A stretch of DNA of 64,000 nt from Brucella pituitosa (GCF_003049685.1 NZ_PYSY02000003.1:496001-560000); one strand, 5' to 3'. Shown: positions 1 through 9,129, counted from the stretch's first letter. Made by a program: numbers and translations. The notes: generated by a model from the sequence alone, not told the origin.

Positions 1-214
1 GGTTCTCCTGAACCGCTATCGAAACAATTCTGCCCGGAACAGTTGCTGCAATATTGACGAGATTGGCGCCAATCACAGCGTCGTCCGAAAGGGGATTATT
101 GTGCGCATCACGAAGATAAAGCCATGCCATCGCAAAGGCGGCGATGATGAGAGTGCCGGTTATGATCACACCGACGATACTGAATTCTCTTTTGCTATAA
201 GCGTTGCTCGTCAT
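1..214 (-). CDS. HlyD/MdtN-family membrane fusion protein, N-terminal part
   Basis: Only the first 71 or so codons are inside the window; the gene runs off the left edge. The visible protein starts MTSNAYSKREF, has one N-terminal membrane segment (about residues 12-32), then a beta-barrel/lipoyl-like start with the typical NPLSDDAV and ATVPGRI stretches of HlyD/EmrA/MdtN adaptors. Such proteins bridge an inner-membrane exporter to the outer membrane. The ATG lies one base after the TGA of the upstream YtcA-like gene (TGATATG), so the two are translationally linked. Family knowledge predicts a FUSC- or MFS-type exporter next, outside the window. Confidence 0.8.
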   Translation of the reverse strand, partial: MTSNAYSKREFSIVGVIITGTLIIAAFAMAWLYLRDAHNNPLSDDAVIGANLVNIAATVPGRIVSIAVQEN

Positions 215-215
215 A

Positions 216-422
216 TCATCGCCCATACACAAATAAAGCAAGGCCGCAGGCGACCGCTATTGCGAGTGCGGTATATGCCGTCAGGCGGAATGGAAGCAGG
301 TCATCCACGCCAAAACGAATAAACACAACCCTAAGCAACAGTGTGATGATTATTGCGATTAAAAGACAAAGCATCCATGACGGGAAATATGCCCCGAATA
401 AAGAGAATGACGGACCTGACAC
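216..422 (-). CDS. YtcA-like small inner-membrane protein
   Basis: 68 residues with two hydrophobic segments (about 14-32 and 47-65) separated by a short polar loop, starting SGPSFSLFGAYFPSWMLC. This FGAYFPSW opening and length are characteristic of the YtcA family, small membrane proteins encoded in front of HlyD-type adaptors and aromatic-acid/multidrug exporters. The start is GTG, with GGAG about ten bases upstream. The stop codon is one base from the HlyD ATG. The function of the family is not known; a role in the efflux complex is inferred from gene order only. Confidence 0.7.
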   Translation of the reverse strand: MSGPSFSLFGAYFPSWMLCLLIAIIITLLLRVVFIRFGVDDLLPFRLTAYTALAIAVACGLALFVYGR

Positions 423-731
423 GCGCTAGGGTCTCCGCTACCTATTTCTGCCCACAACGGGTAAACCGCCGATTCTTGAACCCGATGCGAAGCTACGAAA
501 ATTGATAAGCGGCTTCAAGCGGCATGATCAATGACATGTAGAATGCTTGACTGATTATTCCGAATTCCGCTCGATTTACTAAGTCCTTTCTGCCGAGGTG
601 CTCTCACTATTCCCGGCATTAAAGGGACCATAAAATCCCAGAAGGCTAAACTGGACACACTTGTCCATCTTTTCTCGTCCGGACAAACAACCCGGACGAG
701 TTCTCTGAGAACTGACTCAGTGCAAGAAGTT
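423..731. other. Intergenic region between the export operon and the HasR-like receptor
   Basis: No convincing coding frame. It must hold the promoter of the leftward YtcA/HlyD operon and the 3' end of the receptor transcript. The one clear structure is the hairpin at 674-700, described separately. Confidence 0.5.
674..700 (-). terminator. Hairpin downstream of the HasR-like receptor
   Basis: Perfect 9-bp inverted repeat CTCGTCCGG / CCGGACGAG with a 9-base loop, 32 bases after the receptor stop codon. There is no T-run on the receptor side (AAAAG follows), so it may be a 3' stabilising hairpin rather than a true intrinsic terminator. Confidence 0.4.
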
Positions 732-3497
732 TCAGAAGCTAGCAGTCAAAGATGCATAAAAGGTACGGCCGGGTCCCGGCTGCTGAACGAGACTGAGTGG
801 ATCAACATAATATTTGTCGGTAAGATTTTCGACCCTGACTGCGGCTGTATAATTCTCATTGAGCTTGTATTCAACAAACAGATCAACGAGCGTATATGGC
901 TCCCATTCGATCTGCCTTATGAATTGAGACATGCCCTGCGCAGTTGCGTCGCCGTGACCGATTGCACGATTGGAAACATGGGATACCCGACCACCTACGG
1001 TAAGAGCCTCTTCGAGGAACTTCTGGGTCAAAGTCAAATCGATACCGTATTTGGGCGGAACAGCGTTGGTTGAATAATCCGCATAAAGCGATTTGTCTTC
1101 GCAGGTCTCTGAAGTTCTGCAAAATTCCACATTCAGGTAATAATTTGCTGCAAGCTCTGCAGTAAATCCACCCAGATCATAACGTGCAGAAAGCTCAAGT
1201 CCGGAGAATTTAGCGCGATCAATATTGAAAATACGCATTCCCGGATAAATTTTGTTCGGATCCCTGTACCACTCGCGGGCGATGTAATCGTGCACATCCC
1301 AGTTGAAATAACCAAGCTTCACCATTGCCTGATCGGTATCAGCGATGAGACTATCTTCAACAAAGTTTACACCAACTTCCCAGTTGTTTGAACGCTCCGC
1401 TTTCGTATCGGCATTTACATTCATACTAAAAGCCGTAACGGATTCCATAATGCTTGGAGCGCGAAGAGTGCTGGAGTAATTTGCATAAAACTGTGTGCCT
1501 TTGACCGGTTCGATCGTTACACCGACGGACGGACTGAAGCCCCCTTCTTTAACGGCTGCCATAGAGTAATCCATCTCGGGCAAAATAACCGTAGGATTAC
1601 TTCTGTCCTTCGACCACATATAGGAATAGCGCAGGCCGCCGTTCAGCGTGAGCCAATCAGTTGGCTTGTATGCTGCCTTGATATACGTTGCAGCTTCTTC
1701 GCGCTTGCCATCACGCAGATCAAGCCAAGTATCCCATTTACGCGTGCCATCGGACGGAGATGTGTCTTCCAGTTTGTAGGAAGCACCGTAAGTCAGGTCG
1801 AGGTCGCCATAGGCCGTAGCATGGTGGGATTCGTTGCTGATATCTGCACCCCAGGTCCACAAATCCGGACCAGACTTGAAACCTGCCGGGGCACTGGCAC
1901 TGCCGCCATAAGCAGGTGGGCTGCGCTGTTCAAGGCGCGTGACCCAGATATTCGATTTGACATTGATCAAGTCGTTATCTTCAGGGTTCCAGCGATATTT
2001 AAATGTACCGGTATGAATGTCGGCATCAGTGGTCTTGCTCTGCTGGCGAGCTCTGGCGCTAAGCCCGTTGAGATTAGATGCCATACGGTCGCCCGCGATG
2101 CTTTGGAAACCGGTATAGCCGAGTTGCACGCTATGCCCATCGCCAAACTTGAACTTGCCTTTGATCAACCAGGACTTGGTTTCAAGTTGCGTGTTGAGGA
2201 CCTGTTCCCCCGCACGATAGTTCGTGAGCCCCGTATGCTCCATATATTGCGGATACCACATCCAGTTATAAGGATCACTGGGATTTAGCTGACAAGACAA
2301 TGTTGAACAGACGGATGACGGGCCGCGTTCAATAACCTCGGCTGCCGAGCCATGTTTGCCAGCATAGTAATTTCCGCGTTTCCGATATGCATAGCCTGCC
2401 AACAGTTCGAACTGCTCTTCTTTCATAGCAGCGACAATGCTTCCCGAGCCGTTCGTTGGCTCCAGAAATGGTGGCCTATTCATTGTATCGTCACTGGATG
2501 TAACCGATGGAACGAACAGGCTATCGTAATCCGGTAACTCTGGGTCATTAATCTGGGGACCAGCATAACCTTTATTAATCACCTGATATCCAGCGACCGT
2601 GTCAGCAACAGGCTTGTTTGAATTAGTACCAAAACCGCCCTTCACACGAATGCCGAAACGATTGCCTTCCTTGACGATATCACCAGCTTCCACTGTACGC
2701 ATCGCGACAGTACCGGCGATGCCGCTTGATGCTGCGTCCGAACCTTTCTGGATTTCAATGCCTGCAAGCAAATCTGGATCGACAAAGGTGCGGTTCGAAA
2801 TGCCCTGATAGCCCTGATAGATATTGATCGCGTTTTCAGCGCCATCAATCGTCGTTTTAACGCGACCCATCCCCTGCATACCGCGGATGTTTACATCGAT
2901 AGAACCAGCGCCATTGCGCGCTTCAGCAGACATTACGCCAGCTGTACCTCTGAAGATATCAGCAGGGCTGGAACCTCTAAAACGCTCAATGGACTGTTCG
3001 GAAATGTACGCTGTTGGTGCCGCTGTGTAGTAAGGTGCTTCTGTAGCCAAAACGCCATTGCCACCAGTGACCGTTATTGTGTCCAGCAAAGTGGTATTTA
3101 AGGCATCCGGAGATAACTGAATATCGCGTGTTGGATCAGCAATCGTGACGGTTGTACCGTCAATGTTATACTTTAGACCTGACCCCGACAGCAGTCTTGA
3201 GAGTGCTTGTTCAGGTGTAAAATAACCATGAACGTCCGGACTTGTTTTTCCTGCCACCAAACTCGACTGCAGCAACAATTTCAATCCTGAGCGATCTGCG
3301 AAAGCAGTCAGAGCAGTGCCCATGTTTTGCGAACGAATGTTAAACGCGATAGTTTGTGCGGAGGCCTGTTGAGCATATGCTGCGCTAAACTGAGCCATCG
3401 GAATTGTGCTGATGATCGTGACGGATGCGAACAGGCCACCCTTAATTGCGTTCCTTGAAATCGACCGCTTGCTTTTACTTGTTATTGCTTTGCGCAT
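732..3497 (-). CDS. TonB-dependent receptor with STN signalling domain, HasR (heme) type
   Basis: 921 residues. A signal peptide of about 42 residues ends in AYAQ. An STN (secretin/TonB short N-terminal) domain follows (about 50-125: NMGTALTAFADRSGL...GYFTPEQAL), then the plug (about 150-285) and a 22-strand barrel ending in ...YASLTASF. The plug motifs VNIRGMQGMGRV, DPDLLAGIEIQKG and AMRTVEAGD match heme receptor HasR from family knowledge. The STN domain implies surface signalling to the adjacent anti-sigma/ECF pair, and the gene order sigma, anti-sigma, receptor is that of HasI-HasS-HasR or FecIRA loci. No hemophore gene (hasA-like) is seen nearby, so it may take heme or hemoproteins directly. 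A siderophore ligand cannot be excluded. RBS-like GGACGGG precedes the ATG. Confidence 0.85.
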   Translation of the reverse strand: MRKAITSKSKRSISRNAIKGGLFASVTIISTIPMAQFSAAYAQQASAQTIAFNIRSQNMGTALTAFADRSGLKLLLQSSLVAGKTSPDVHGYFTPEQALSRLLSGSGLKYNIDGTTVTIADPTRDIQLSPDALNTTLLDTITVTGGNGVLATEAPYYTAAPTAYISEQSIERFRGSSPADIFRGTAGVMSAEARNGAGSIDVNIRGMQGMGRVKTTIDGAENAINIYQGYQGISNRTFVDPDLLAGIEIQKGSDAASSGIAGTVAMRTVEAGDIVKEGNRFGIRVKGGFGTNSNKPVADTVAGYQVINKGYAGPQINDPELPDYDSLFVPSVTSSDDTMNRPPFLEPTNGSGSIVAAMKEEQFELLAGYAYRKRGNYYAGKHGSAAEVIERGPSSVCSTLSCQLNPSDPYNWMWYPQYMEHTGLTNYRAGEQVLNTQLETKSWLIKGKFKFGDGHSVQLGYTGFQSIAGDRMASNLNGLSARARQQSKTTDADIHTGTFKYRWNPEDNDLINVKSNIWVTRLEQRSPPAYGGSASAPAGFKSGPDLWTWGADISNESHHATAYGDLDLTYGASYKLEDTSPSDGTRKWDTWLDLRDGKREEAATYIKAAYKPTDWLTLNGGLRYSYMWSKDRSNPTVILPEMDYSMAAVKEGGFSPSVGVTIEPVKGTQFYANYSSTLRAPSIMESVTAFSMNVNADTKAERSNNWEVGVNFVEDSLIADTDQAMVKLGYFNWDVHDYIAREWYRDPNKIYPGMRIFNIDRAKFSGLELSARYDLGGFTAELAANYYLNVEFCRTSETCEDKSLYADYSTNAVPPKYGIDLTLTQKFLEEALTVGGRVSHVSNRAIGHGDATAQGMSQFIRQIEWEPYTLVDLFVEYKLNENYTAAVRVENLTDKYYVDPLSLVQQPGPGRTFYASLTASF

Positions 3498-3661
3498 GGA
3501 ATTTCGCCCGTCCTGATCATTTTTTTCAGCTGATCGGCTGCGTTATGCAGCCTCAACAGCCCTCACAGTCTCAAGGACGAAACGAATTTTTGAATCTTAC
3601 ACCAGAAATAATAAAAAACTTGATTATACTAGTCATCTAAGCTCTGAGCCTACATGATGTC
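3498..3661 (-). promoter_or_regulatory. Receptor leader with candidate ECF-type promoter
   Basis: On the minus strand, TGTAAG (about 3595-3600) is followed about 15 bases later by CGTCC (about 3575-3579). This spacing and the TAA/CGTC core resemble promoters read by iron-starvation ECF sigma factors. Between it and the start codon lies a hairpin, GGCTGC-N5-GCAGCC (3536-3552). The promoter assignment is an eye match and is tentative. Confidence 0.3.
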
Positions 3662-4621
3662 TCATCGCAAGATGGTTACAAACGGCATCCGCGTGACGGA
3701 TACAGGTAAAGTTTTCTCAATCGTTTCGAGCACGGTTTCGGGCTGCGCCAGATCAAATACGCCCGTTACTTCCAGAGAGCTCAGCTGGTTGTCGGCAATA
3801 AGAATTTTGCCAGAGCGATATCTTGATAAAGCTGTAACGACATCACCAAGCGGCTTGGCATTGAAGATCAGTTTCCCACGACGCCAGGCCGTCTCGACAT
3901 CTGCATCAATTTCTTCCGGCGCTGATGGCGCGCTATCTGGCCGGTAGGTCACACGCTGATTAGCGTGTGCTCTGACAGAGTGTCCATCGGCCTCAGTAGT
4001 CCTTACTCCACTCGAAACATCGACTATGCCTTCGGACACCGTAATAACGACCTGTCGGGGACGTATATCGATGTCAAACTCGGTTCCGACAGCACGGGTT
4101 TCGCCGCCATTTGCTTCAACGATGAAAGGACGTGATGCGTCTTTCGCAACCTGAAACAATGCTTGTCCTTCAAATAAGAAAATACGGCGTTCCCGCCTGT
4201 TTAACTCCGTCGAAAAAGCTGAATTTCCGTTCATAACCACGGTCGAGCCATCGTCTAACCGCACCGTCTTTTGTTGGGCCGTACTGGTTACATAATCGGC
4301 ATAAAGGCGTGGTCCGAAAAAGCCTACACGTTGGAAGGCCAACCCGGTTGCGCCAATTAGTGACACACCCAGAATGGCTCTGCGTGTGAATCGTCCATTG
4401 CGTTGAGCTTTGTGTGTCCGTCGCTCCGTCGCACCAATACCGTGCCAAAGGCTCTCAGCTTCCAGCGCAGCCAGTTCATGTTCATTGCTTTGTTGACGCC
4501 ATAGGTTGAATTGGGCGTGATCGTCTAAAGTAGCGCGTTCTGAGCTCAGTTTAACAACCCAGTCAATCGCTGCGTTGCTAAGACCGATATCGACGTCAAA
4601 CTTTTTTCTGTCATGAACCAT
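3662..4621 (-). CDS. FecR-family anti-sigma factor / signal transducer
   Basis: 319 residues. The N-terminal cytoplasmic DUF4880 region has AIDWVVKLSSERAT and FNLWRQQSNEHELA. One membrane segment lies near 82-102 (ILGVSLIGATGLAF). The periplasmic FecR domain follows, with VRLDDGSTVVMNGNSAF and a C-terminal STN-interacting part (VVTALSRYRSGKILI). In this family the periplasmic domain reads the STN domain of the TonB receptor and the N-terminus holds or activates the ECF sigma factor. It sits between sigma and receptor on the same strand, 107 bases after the sigma gene and 164 before the receptor. The chosen ATG has no good Shine-Dalgarno; a second in-frame start further in cannot be excluded. 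Confidence 0.88.
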   Translation of the reverse strand: MVHDRKKFDVDIGLSNAAIDWVVKLSSERATLDDHAQFNLWRQQSNEHELAALEAESLWHGIGATERRTHKAQRNGRFTRRAILGVSLIGATGLAFQRVGFFGPRLYADYVTSTAQQKTVRLDDGSTVVMNGNSAFSTELNRRERRIFLFEGQALFQVAKDASRPFIVEANGGETRAVGTEFDIDIRPRQVVITVSEGIVDVSSGVRTTEADGHSVRAHANQRVTYRPDSAPSAPEEIDADVETAWRRGKLIFNAKPLGDVVTALSRYRSGKILIADNQLSSLEVTGVFDLAQPETVLETIEKTLPVSVTRMPFVTILR

Positions 4622-4728
4622 GTGATGACTAGTGCTCGAAAAAATGCAATTTCGCCAGACGAACTGAAACGCACTTACCCTTTATATGACGAAACAATAG
4701 ATCGAAACTTGCACCGCACAGTGCAAAA

Positions 4729-5256
4729 TTATTGAAGATTCCTAAAATGATCTCGACAATGGCGAAGCGATTGCGCCAGATAGCGCGCCACCATGCTTTC
4801 AGAAACCCCAAGTTGATTGGCAATTTCTCTGTGAGAAAGACAATCACATCGAGCAAGAAGTAGCGCGGAACGTGCCTTTTGGGGAAGCTGCATAAGCGCA
4901 ATTGCAAGTTGGCGGAGATTGTCGCGATCCAGCGCAAAAGTTTCGGGTGAAGGATAACTATCGGCTATCACCTCAAGCACCTGTTCGTCACTGATGCAAA
5001 GTGCATTATGACGTCTATCTTTACGCACCAGATCAATTGCGATGTTGCCTGCAATTCTGAGGATAAAAGCGCGTTGGTCACGAATTTCCTGAGGGTTGCT
5101 TTTTATTGAGCAAAGTCTGAACCAAGTCTCCTGCAGCGCATCTTCCGTCAATTCATGAGAATTGACACGCCTTTTAAGCGTGTCACGCAGCCATTTCAGT
5201 TGTCGGAGATAAACTGAAATAAGCTCATGCGTGTTTTCGGTCGACTGTAACGTCAT
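4729..5256 (-). CDS. FecI/HasI-like ECF RNA polymerase sigma factor
   Basis: 175 residues. Region 2 is seen in ELTEDALQETWFRLC and AGNIAIDLVRKDRR (about 36-82), and region 4 in LPQKARSALLLARCDCLSHREIANQLGVSESMVARYL (about 120-165). Length and motifs fit iron-starvation ECF sigma factors, which direct RNA polymerase to the cognate receptor gene when the receptor signals. It is the first gene of a sigma/anti-sigma/receptor cluster. Iron control through an upstream box is expected from family knowledge, but no convincing box was recognised upstream. Confidence 0.88.
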   Translation of the reverse strand: MTLQSTENTHELISVYLRQLKWLRDTLKRRVNSHELTEDALQETWFRLCSIKSNPQEIRDQRAFILRIAGNIAIDLVRKDRRHNALCISDEQVLEVIADSYPSPETFALDRDNLRQLAIALMQLPQKARSALLLARCDCLSHREIANQLGVSESMVARYLAQSLRHCRDHFRNLQ

Positions 5257-6230
5257 GTGCGATGAATGCCTTGAGTTGGGATATCACAATCGGGCATGCT
5301 TTTAGTCAAAAGAAATGCGTCACGCAATACTATACTTATTAACTCCACTTTTGATCGTTCAAAATTTTGTCCTATCCGACCTCGTTTTGGATGTCGGAAC
5401 AGGAGCTGAAATAACGAGGCGACTGTGTCGGAGCCACGGCCTGACGTCCGGGGAAAAGTGAAACTAGCCACTACCCAAGCCTGCACATACTGGCTGACTT
5501 GCGCTCAGCAATTCGACGTGCGCGCCATGTTCCGAGCGCCGCGTCATTCCATTCGGAACACAGCGGTAGCCCTGTGAATTCTATCAATCAGGGTCAGTGC
5601 CGCTGAAGAAAATCATTGAAAGCAGATGAATGAGCGCTGCAATATGAGCACACAGTTGATGTAGCAACAGGACATTTCTCAATGCTATTCAACGCAAAAC
5701 TCTACTGATCGACTGCACGTCACAGAAAATGGTGTTCACTGTTGATCGTAATGACAAACTCATCCCGGTTCCATTTATTACCAAGGAGTGGTGTGCGACG
5801 AGGGATATTGTTGGCATAGACGGTCGAACTTCCAAGCCCATTCGAGTGCTGTCATATGAATCGCGAGACCCACCCGGTAAGCCAGCATATCTTCCACTAT
5901 ACGTAAGATCAGCGGAAACCCGAAATATAGCTATACGGCTTTCGCAATAATCGCGGCTTGAAAGCGAGGCGGTGATAAAGCGAGGAAAGAGACGGATGCA
6001 TCGCGCTTAATCCCTCGTCCAAATTACAACGACATTAAGGTTACAGGGCCTCCGTTGGCGATATACACTGTGCTTACAATTTCATTGCCATTACGAGCTT
6101 GCAGACGATGCGTCCGTCCACTTTTATTATGAAGCTATCCTTAAAGACGCATCCGGATATGGTCATCTAATCGCGGGATGGCTTTGCCTCTATCTTTCCT
6201 GGCGCAACAACACCGAGAAGGAGAAATGCT
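5257..6230. other. Nearly 1 kb with no confident gene; possible gene remnants
   Basis: The left part must contain the ECF sigma promoter. A 73-codon open frame (5729-5950) and a start-less open frame running about 6012-6304 on plus (containing ELADDASVHFYYEAILKDA) have coding-like composition, but neither resembles a family I recognise. They may be decayed pieces of genes. Just before the hydrolase gene a good AAGGAG appears at about 6218-6223. Confidence 0.4.
5729..5950 (+). CDS. Small hypothetical open frame, doubtful
   Basis: 73 codons starting MVFTVDRNDKLIPVPF, no clear ribosome binding site, no recognised domain, no signal peptide or membrane segment. It stands alone in an otherwise empty region. 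It could be a remnant or a chance frame. Confidence 0.2.
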   Translation: MVFTVDRNDKLIPVPFITKEWCATRDIVGIDGRTSKPIRVLSYESRDPPGKPAYLPLYVRSAETRNIAIRLSQ

Positions 6231-7322
6231 TTGCACTCATGCAATCAATTCATCGCGTCCCTGATGGTGGTGGCTTCCCTGCTGTCTCCGGCCGCTTCTA
6301 TGGCTGAACAGATAGCAAAGTTCGAGCCCCTGACAATTCAGGAACAGGGAAGCCTGGCCGTTGGCGGGACGGTGGTGAGGACGCCAGGCACGTACAACAA
6401 TAACAATCCGACCGCCGAAGGGCAGAGCTTCCATGGCGATCACCTCCACGCCTTTTATCAGATTCCCCAGGATCCGAAGCCATTGCCGATCGTCATGTTG
6501 CATGGTGCCTACCAGTCGGGTCGCAGCTGGGAAACGACGTCGGACGGGCGCGAAGGTTTCCAGACAATGTTTCTGCGACTGCATTTTCCTGTCTATGTCG
6601 TGGATCAGCCACGTCGTGGCAGGGCGGGCAACAGTACCGTCGCTGCGAGCGTCGAGCCTGTTCCGTTCGACCAGTTGTTCTTCGACCAGTTCCGTATCGG
6701 CAAATGGCCTGATTATTTCGAGAGCGTCCAGTTCGACCGCAAGCCGGAGACGCTGGACCAATTCTTTCGCTCGGTGACGCCCAACACCGGACCCTACGAC
6801 GCTGCGGTCATCTCAGATGCGTTGGCGGCTCTGTTCGAAAGGACCGGACCCGGCATCTTGTTCTCGCACTCGCAGGCGGGTGGTCCCGGCTGGCTGGCGG
6901 CCATCAAGAGCCAGAATGTCAAGGGGATCGTCGCGCTGGAACCCGGTAGCGGCTTCATCTTCCCTGAGGGCGAGTTGCCCCCGGAAATGCCCAGCGCCGC
7001 TGGCACGTTGAAGCCTGATGCCGTGCCTCTGGCTGATTTCGAGAAGCTCACCCGCATCCCGATCATCATCTACTACGGGGACAATTTTCCGGTCGAGCCG
7101 ACCACGGAACGTGGCCAGGACAACTGGCGTGTGCGGCTCGCCATGGCGAAGGTCTGGGTTGAGGCGATCAACAAGCGCGGCGGCGATGCCAGGCTGGTGC
7201 ACCTGCCAGATATCGGCATCCGCGGTAACACGCACTTCCTCATGTCCGACCTGAACAATGCCGAGATCGCCGACCAGATATCGAAATTTCTCACCGAAAA
7301 GAAGCTTGACGGAACGACATAG
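6231..7322 (+). CDS. Secreted alpha/beta hydrolase
   Basis: 363 residues. A signal peptide (about 1-25, ending AASMA-EQ) is followed by a single alpha/beta-hydrolase domain. Visible elements are the oxyanion strand IVMLHGAYQSGRSW (about 87-100), the nucleophile elbow SHSQAGG with serine in a H-S-Q-A-G context (about 214-220), a late acid in IIYYGDNFP and a C-terminal histidine in GNTHFL. The substrate is unknown; esterase or lactonase activity is typical. The start is TTG, chosen because AGGAG sits seven bases upstream; an ATG at 6262 inside the signal peptide is the alternative. The gene looks more GC-rich than the region before it. It faces the LysR gene convergently. Confidence 0.8.
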   Translation: MHSCNQFIASLMVVASLLSPAASMAEQIAKFEPLTIQEQGSLAVGGTVVRTPGTYNNNNPTAEGQSFHGDHLHAFYQIPQDPKPLPIVMLHGAYQSGRSWETTSDGREGFQTMFLRLHFPVYVVDQPRRGRAGNSTVAASVEPVPFDQLFFDQFRIGKWPDYFESVQFDRKPETLDQFFRSVTPNTGPYDAAVISDALAALFERTGPGILFSHSQAGGPGWLAAIKSQNVKGIVALEPGSGFIFPEGELPPEMPSAAGTLKPDAVPLADFEKLTRIPIIIYYGDNFPVEPTTERGQDNWRVRLAMAKVWVEAINKRGGDARLVHLPDIGIRGNTHFLMSDLNNAEIADQISKFLTEKKLDGTT

Positions 7323-7499
7323 CGACCTCTTTTGCGAGGTCGTGAACCCGCCATCCACAGCGTGGAAAGGGTTCCGAAATGAGCGACGAAACCATCGATC
7401 GTTGCCGTGTTCTCCGTTCTGCGCTGGCCGATGCTCATGGGCGTGGCGTGCAATCGCTGGCCTCCCCATCGGGCTTACCTGCTATATGATGAAATGGCT

Positions 7500-8390
7500 T
7501 CAGCGGCCGCGATAACGAAGAATGTTCGCTAGGAGTGCCAGCGCCGGCGATTGCTGCCGTCGGCTTGGGTAATAGAGATGATAGCCGGGAAACCAGGGGC
7601 ACCAATCCTCCAGAACCCGGATGAGCCGCCCGTCGGTGATGTAGGGGAGCGCTTGATCTTCGGGCATATAGGCTATGCCAAGACCATCCAGGGCTGATGA
7701 CAACCGCATGGCGAGGCTGTTGAATATGAGCTGTCCTTCGCCGCGAACCTTCACTTCACGGCCCTTCTTTTCCAGACCCCAGCTGAACACTCCGCCATAA
7801 GTTGGCAGGCGAATGTTGATGCAGTTATGCGCAGCCATGTCTTGGGGTGTCTTTGGGATCGGGTATCGCTTGAAATATTCGGGCGAAGCGACAACCGCCA
7901 TTCGCATCTGGGGGCCGATAGGTACCGCGATCATGTCTTTTGCTACCTGCTCGCCCATGCGCACACCTGCGTCAAAGCCTTCCTTGACGATATCGGTGAG
8001 GCCATAGTCGATGATAATCTCGACCTTGATATCCGGATAATCCGGCAGGATACTTTTCAGCGCCGGTTGCAGGACCGAGATTGCCGGATGCTCGCCAGCC
8101 GTGATGCGTATAGTACCGGCTGGTTTGTCGCGAAACGCACTCAGTGCGGCCAGTTCAGCTTCTATTTCCTCGAAGCGGGGGGTGATGGTTCGCAGCAGGC
8201 GTTCGCCAGCTTCGGTTGGAGCAACGCTGCGTGTCGTGCGAGTCAGGAGCCGCACTCCCAGTCGCTCCTCGAGATTGCGGATTGTCTGACTGAGCGCGGA
8301 AGGTGAAACACGCAGCTTTGCGGCAGCGCGGGTAAAGCTGCGCTCCCGGGCAACGGTTCCGAATACGGCAAGATCTTTCAGATTTTCCAT
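7500..8390 (-). CDS. LysR-family transcriptional regulator
   Basis: 296 residues. The N-terminal winged helix (about 1-65) has FTRAAAKLRVSPSALSQTIRNLEE, and a two-lobed effector domain follows (about 88-296). Length is standard. It is divergent from the flavodoxin/aldo-keto reductase pair, the classical arrangement for LysR control of the neighbour. A T-N11-A palindrome lies ten bases upstream of its start. LysR genes beside aldo/keto reductases often respond to electrophiles or oxidants, but the effector here is unknown. Confidence 0.92.
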   Translation of the reverse strand: MENLKDLAVFGTVARERSFTRAAAKLRVSPSALSQTIRNLEERLGVRLLTRTTRSVAPTEAGERLLRTITPRFEEIEAELAALSAFRDKPAGTIRITAGEHPAISVLQPALKSILPDYPDIKVEIIIDYGLTDIVKEGFDAGVRMGEQVAKDMIAVPIGPQMRMAVVASPEYFKRYPIPKTPQDMAAHNCINIRLPTYGGVFSWGLEKKGREVKVRGEGQLIFNSLAMRLSSALDGLGIAYMPEDQALPYITDGRLIRVLEDWCPWFPGYHLYYPSRRQQSPALALLANILRYRGR

Positions 8391-8399
8391 CTTGATTTG

Positions 8400-8412
8400 T
8401 TAGCTCCGCTAA
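8400..8412. promoter_or_regulatory. LysR box (T-N11-A palindrome)
   Basis: TTAGC-TCC-GCTAA is a perfect 5-3-5 inverted repeat that fits the LysR T-N11-A rule exactly. It lies between the LysR gene and the flavodoxin gene, close to the LysR start, so autoregulation together with divergent activation is likely. Confidence 0.55.
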
Positions 8413-8511
8413 AAGGCCTATTCGAATTATAGCATCTTATCGCGGATATCAGCAGGCACTAAACTTCAGTTAACGATGGATAAAGAGATCAAGTGAGTTA
8501 GGGCGTACCAG

Positions 8512-9096
8512 GTGAAGCCATTGGTCAAGATCACTCGCCGAACAATGCTGGCGACGCCGGCGCTGCTATCCTTTGCCGACAACTCCGTCGCGACGGTTAG
8601 CGAAGAGCTTGTCGACGTCGGGTCGGAAACGTGTGTCGCTTATTTTACGCGAACCGGAAACACCGCCGTGATTGCGCGTCAAATTTGTCGTGCCGTCGGC
8701 GCAAACCTCTTTGAAATCAGGCCGACAGAACCCTATCCGGAAGACTACGAGGAAACGGTTGCGCAGTCACAGCGCGAACGTGACGCGGGCTTTGAGCCGG
8801 AGCTGTTAGAGACGGTCGCAGATATGTCCACCTACCGTACGGTATATCTCGGCTTTCCAATCTGGAGCCAGACTGCCCCGCCGGTAATTCGCTCCTTTCT
8901 TTCAGCCCACGACCTGTCGGGCAAACGGCTGGTGCCCTTCGTCACACATGGTGGTTACGGGCTTGGCAACAGCCAGTCAGTACTCGCCGAACAGGCCCCT
9001 GATGCGCTCCTCAAAGAGAGTTTTTCTATCGAAGCTGACCAAGAGCGTCGAACACTCACACAAGTGACCAGATGGCTGGCCGCGTCGCGACGTTAA
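8512..9096 (+). CDS. Flavodoxin-like protein with Tat-type leader
   Basis: 194 residues. The leader has a twin-arginine motif (ITRRTMLATPALLSF, about 7-21), then the flavodoxin fold begins with the phosphate-binding loop YFTRTGNTAVIARQI (about 45-59). Further family motifs are YLGFPIWSQTAPPVI and FVTHGGYGLGNSQ. Such proteins bind FMN and carry one or two electrons; the leader predicts export of the folded FMN protein. The start is GTG with a weak Shine-Dalgarno. It is followed 33 bases later by an aldo/keto reductase, probably in one operon under the divergent LysR gene. Confidence 0.82.
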   Translation: MKPLVKITRRTMLATPALLSFADNSVATVSEELVDVGSETCVAYFTRTGNTAVIARQICRAVGANLFEIRPTEPYPEDYEETVAQSQRERDAGFEPELLETVADMSTYRTVYLGFPIWSQTAPPVIRSFLSAHDLSGKRLVPFVTHGGYGLGNSQSVLAEQAPDALLKESFSIEADQERRTLTQVTRWLAASRR

Positions 9097-9129
9097 AGCC
9101 AGGCCAAAATACATGATTGGAGAAAGTCT

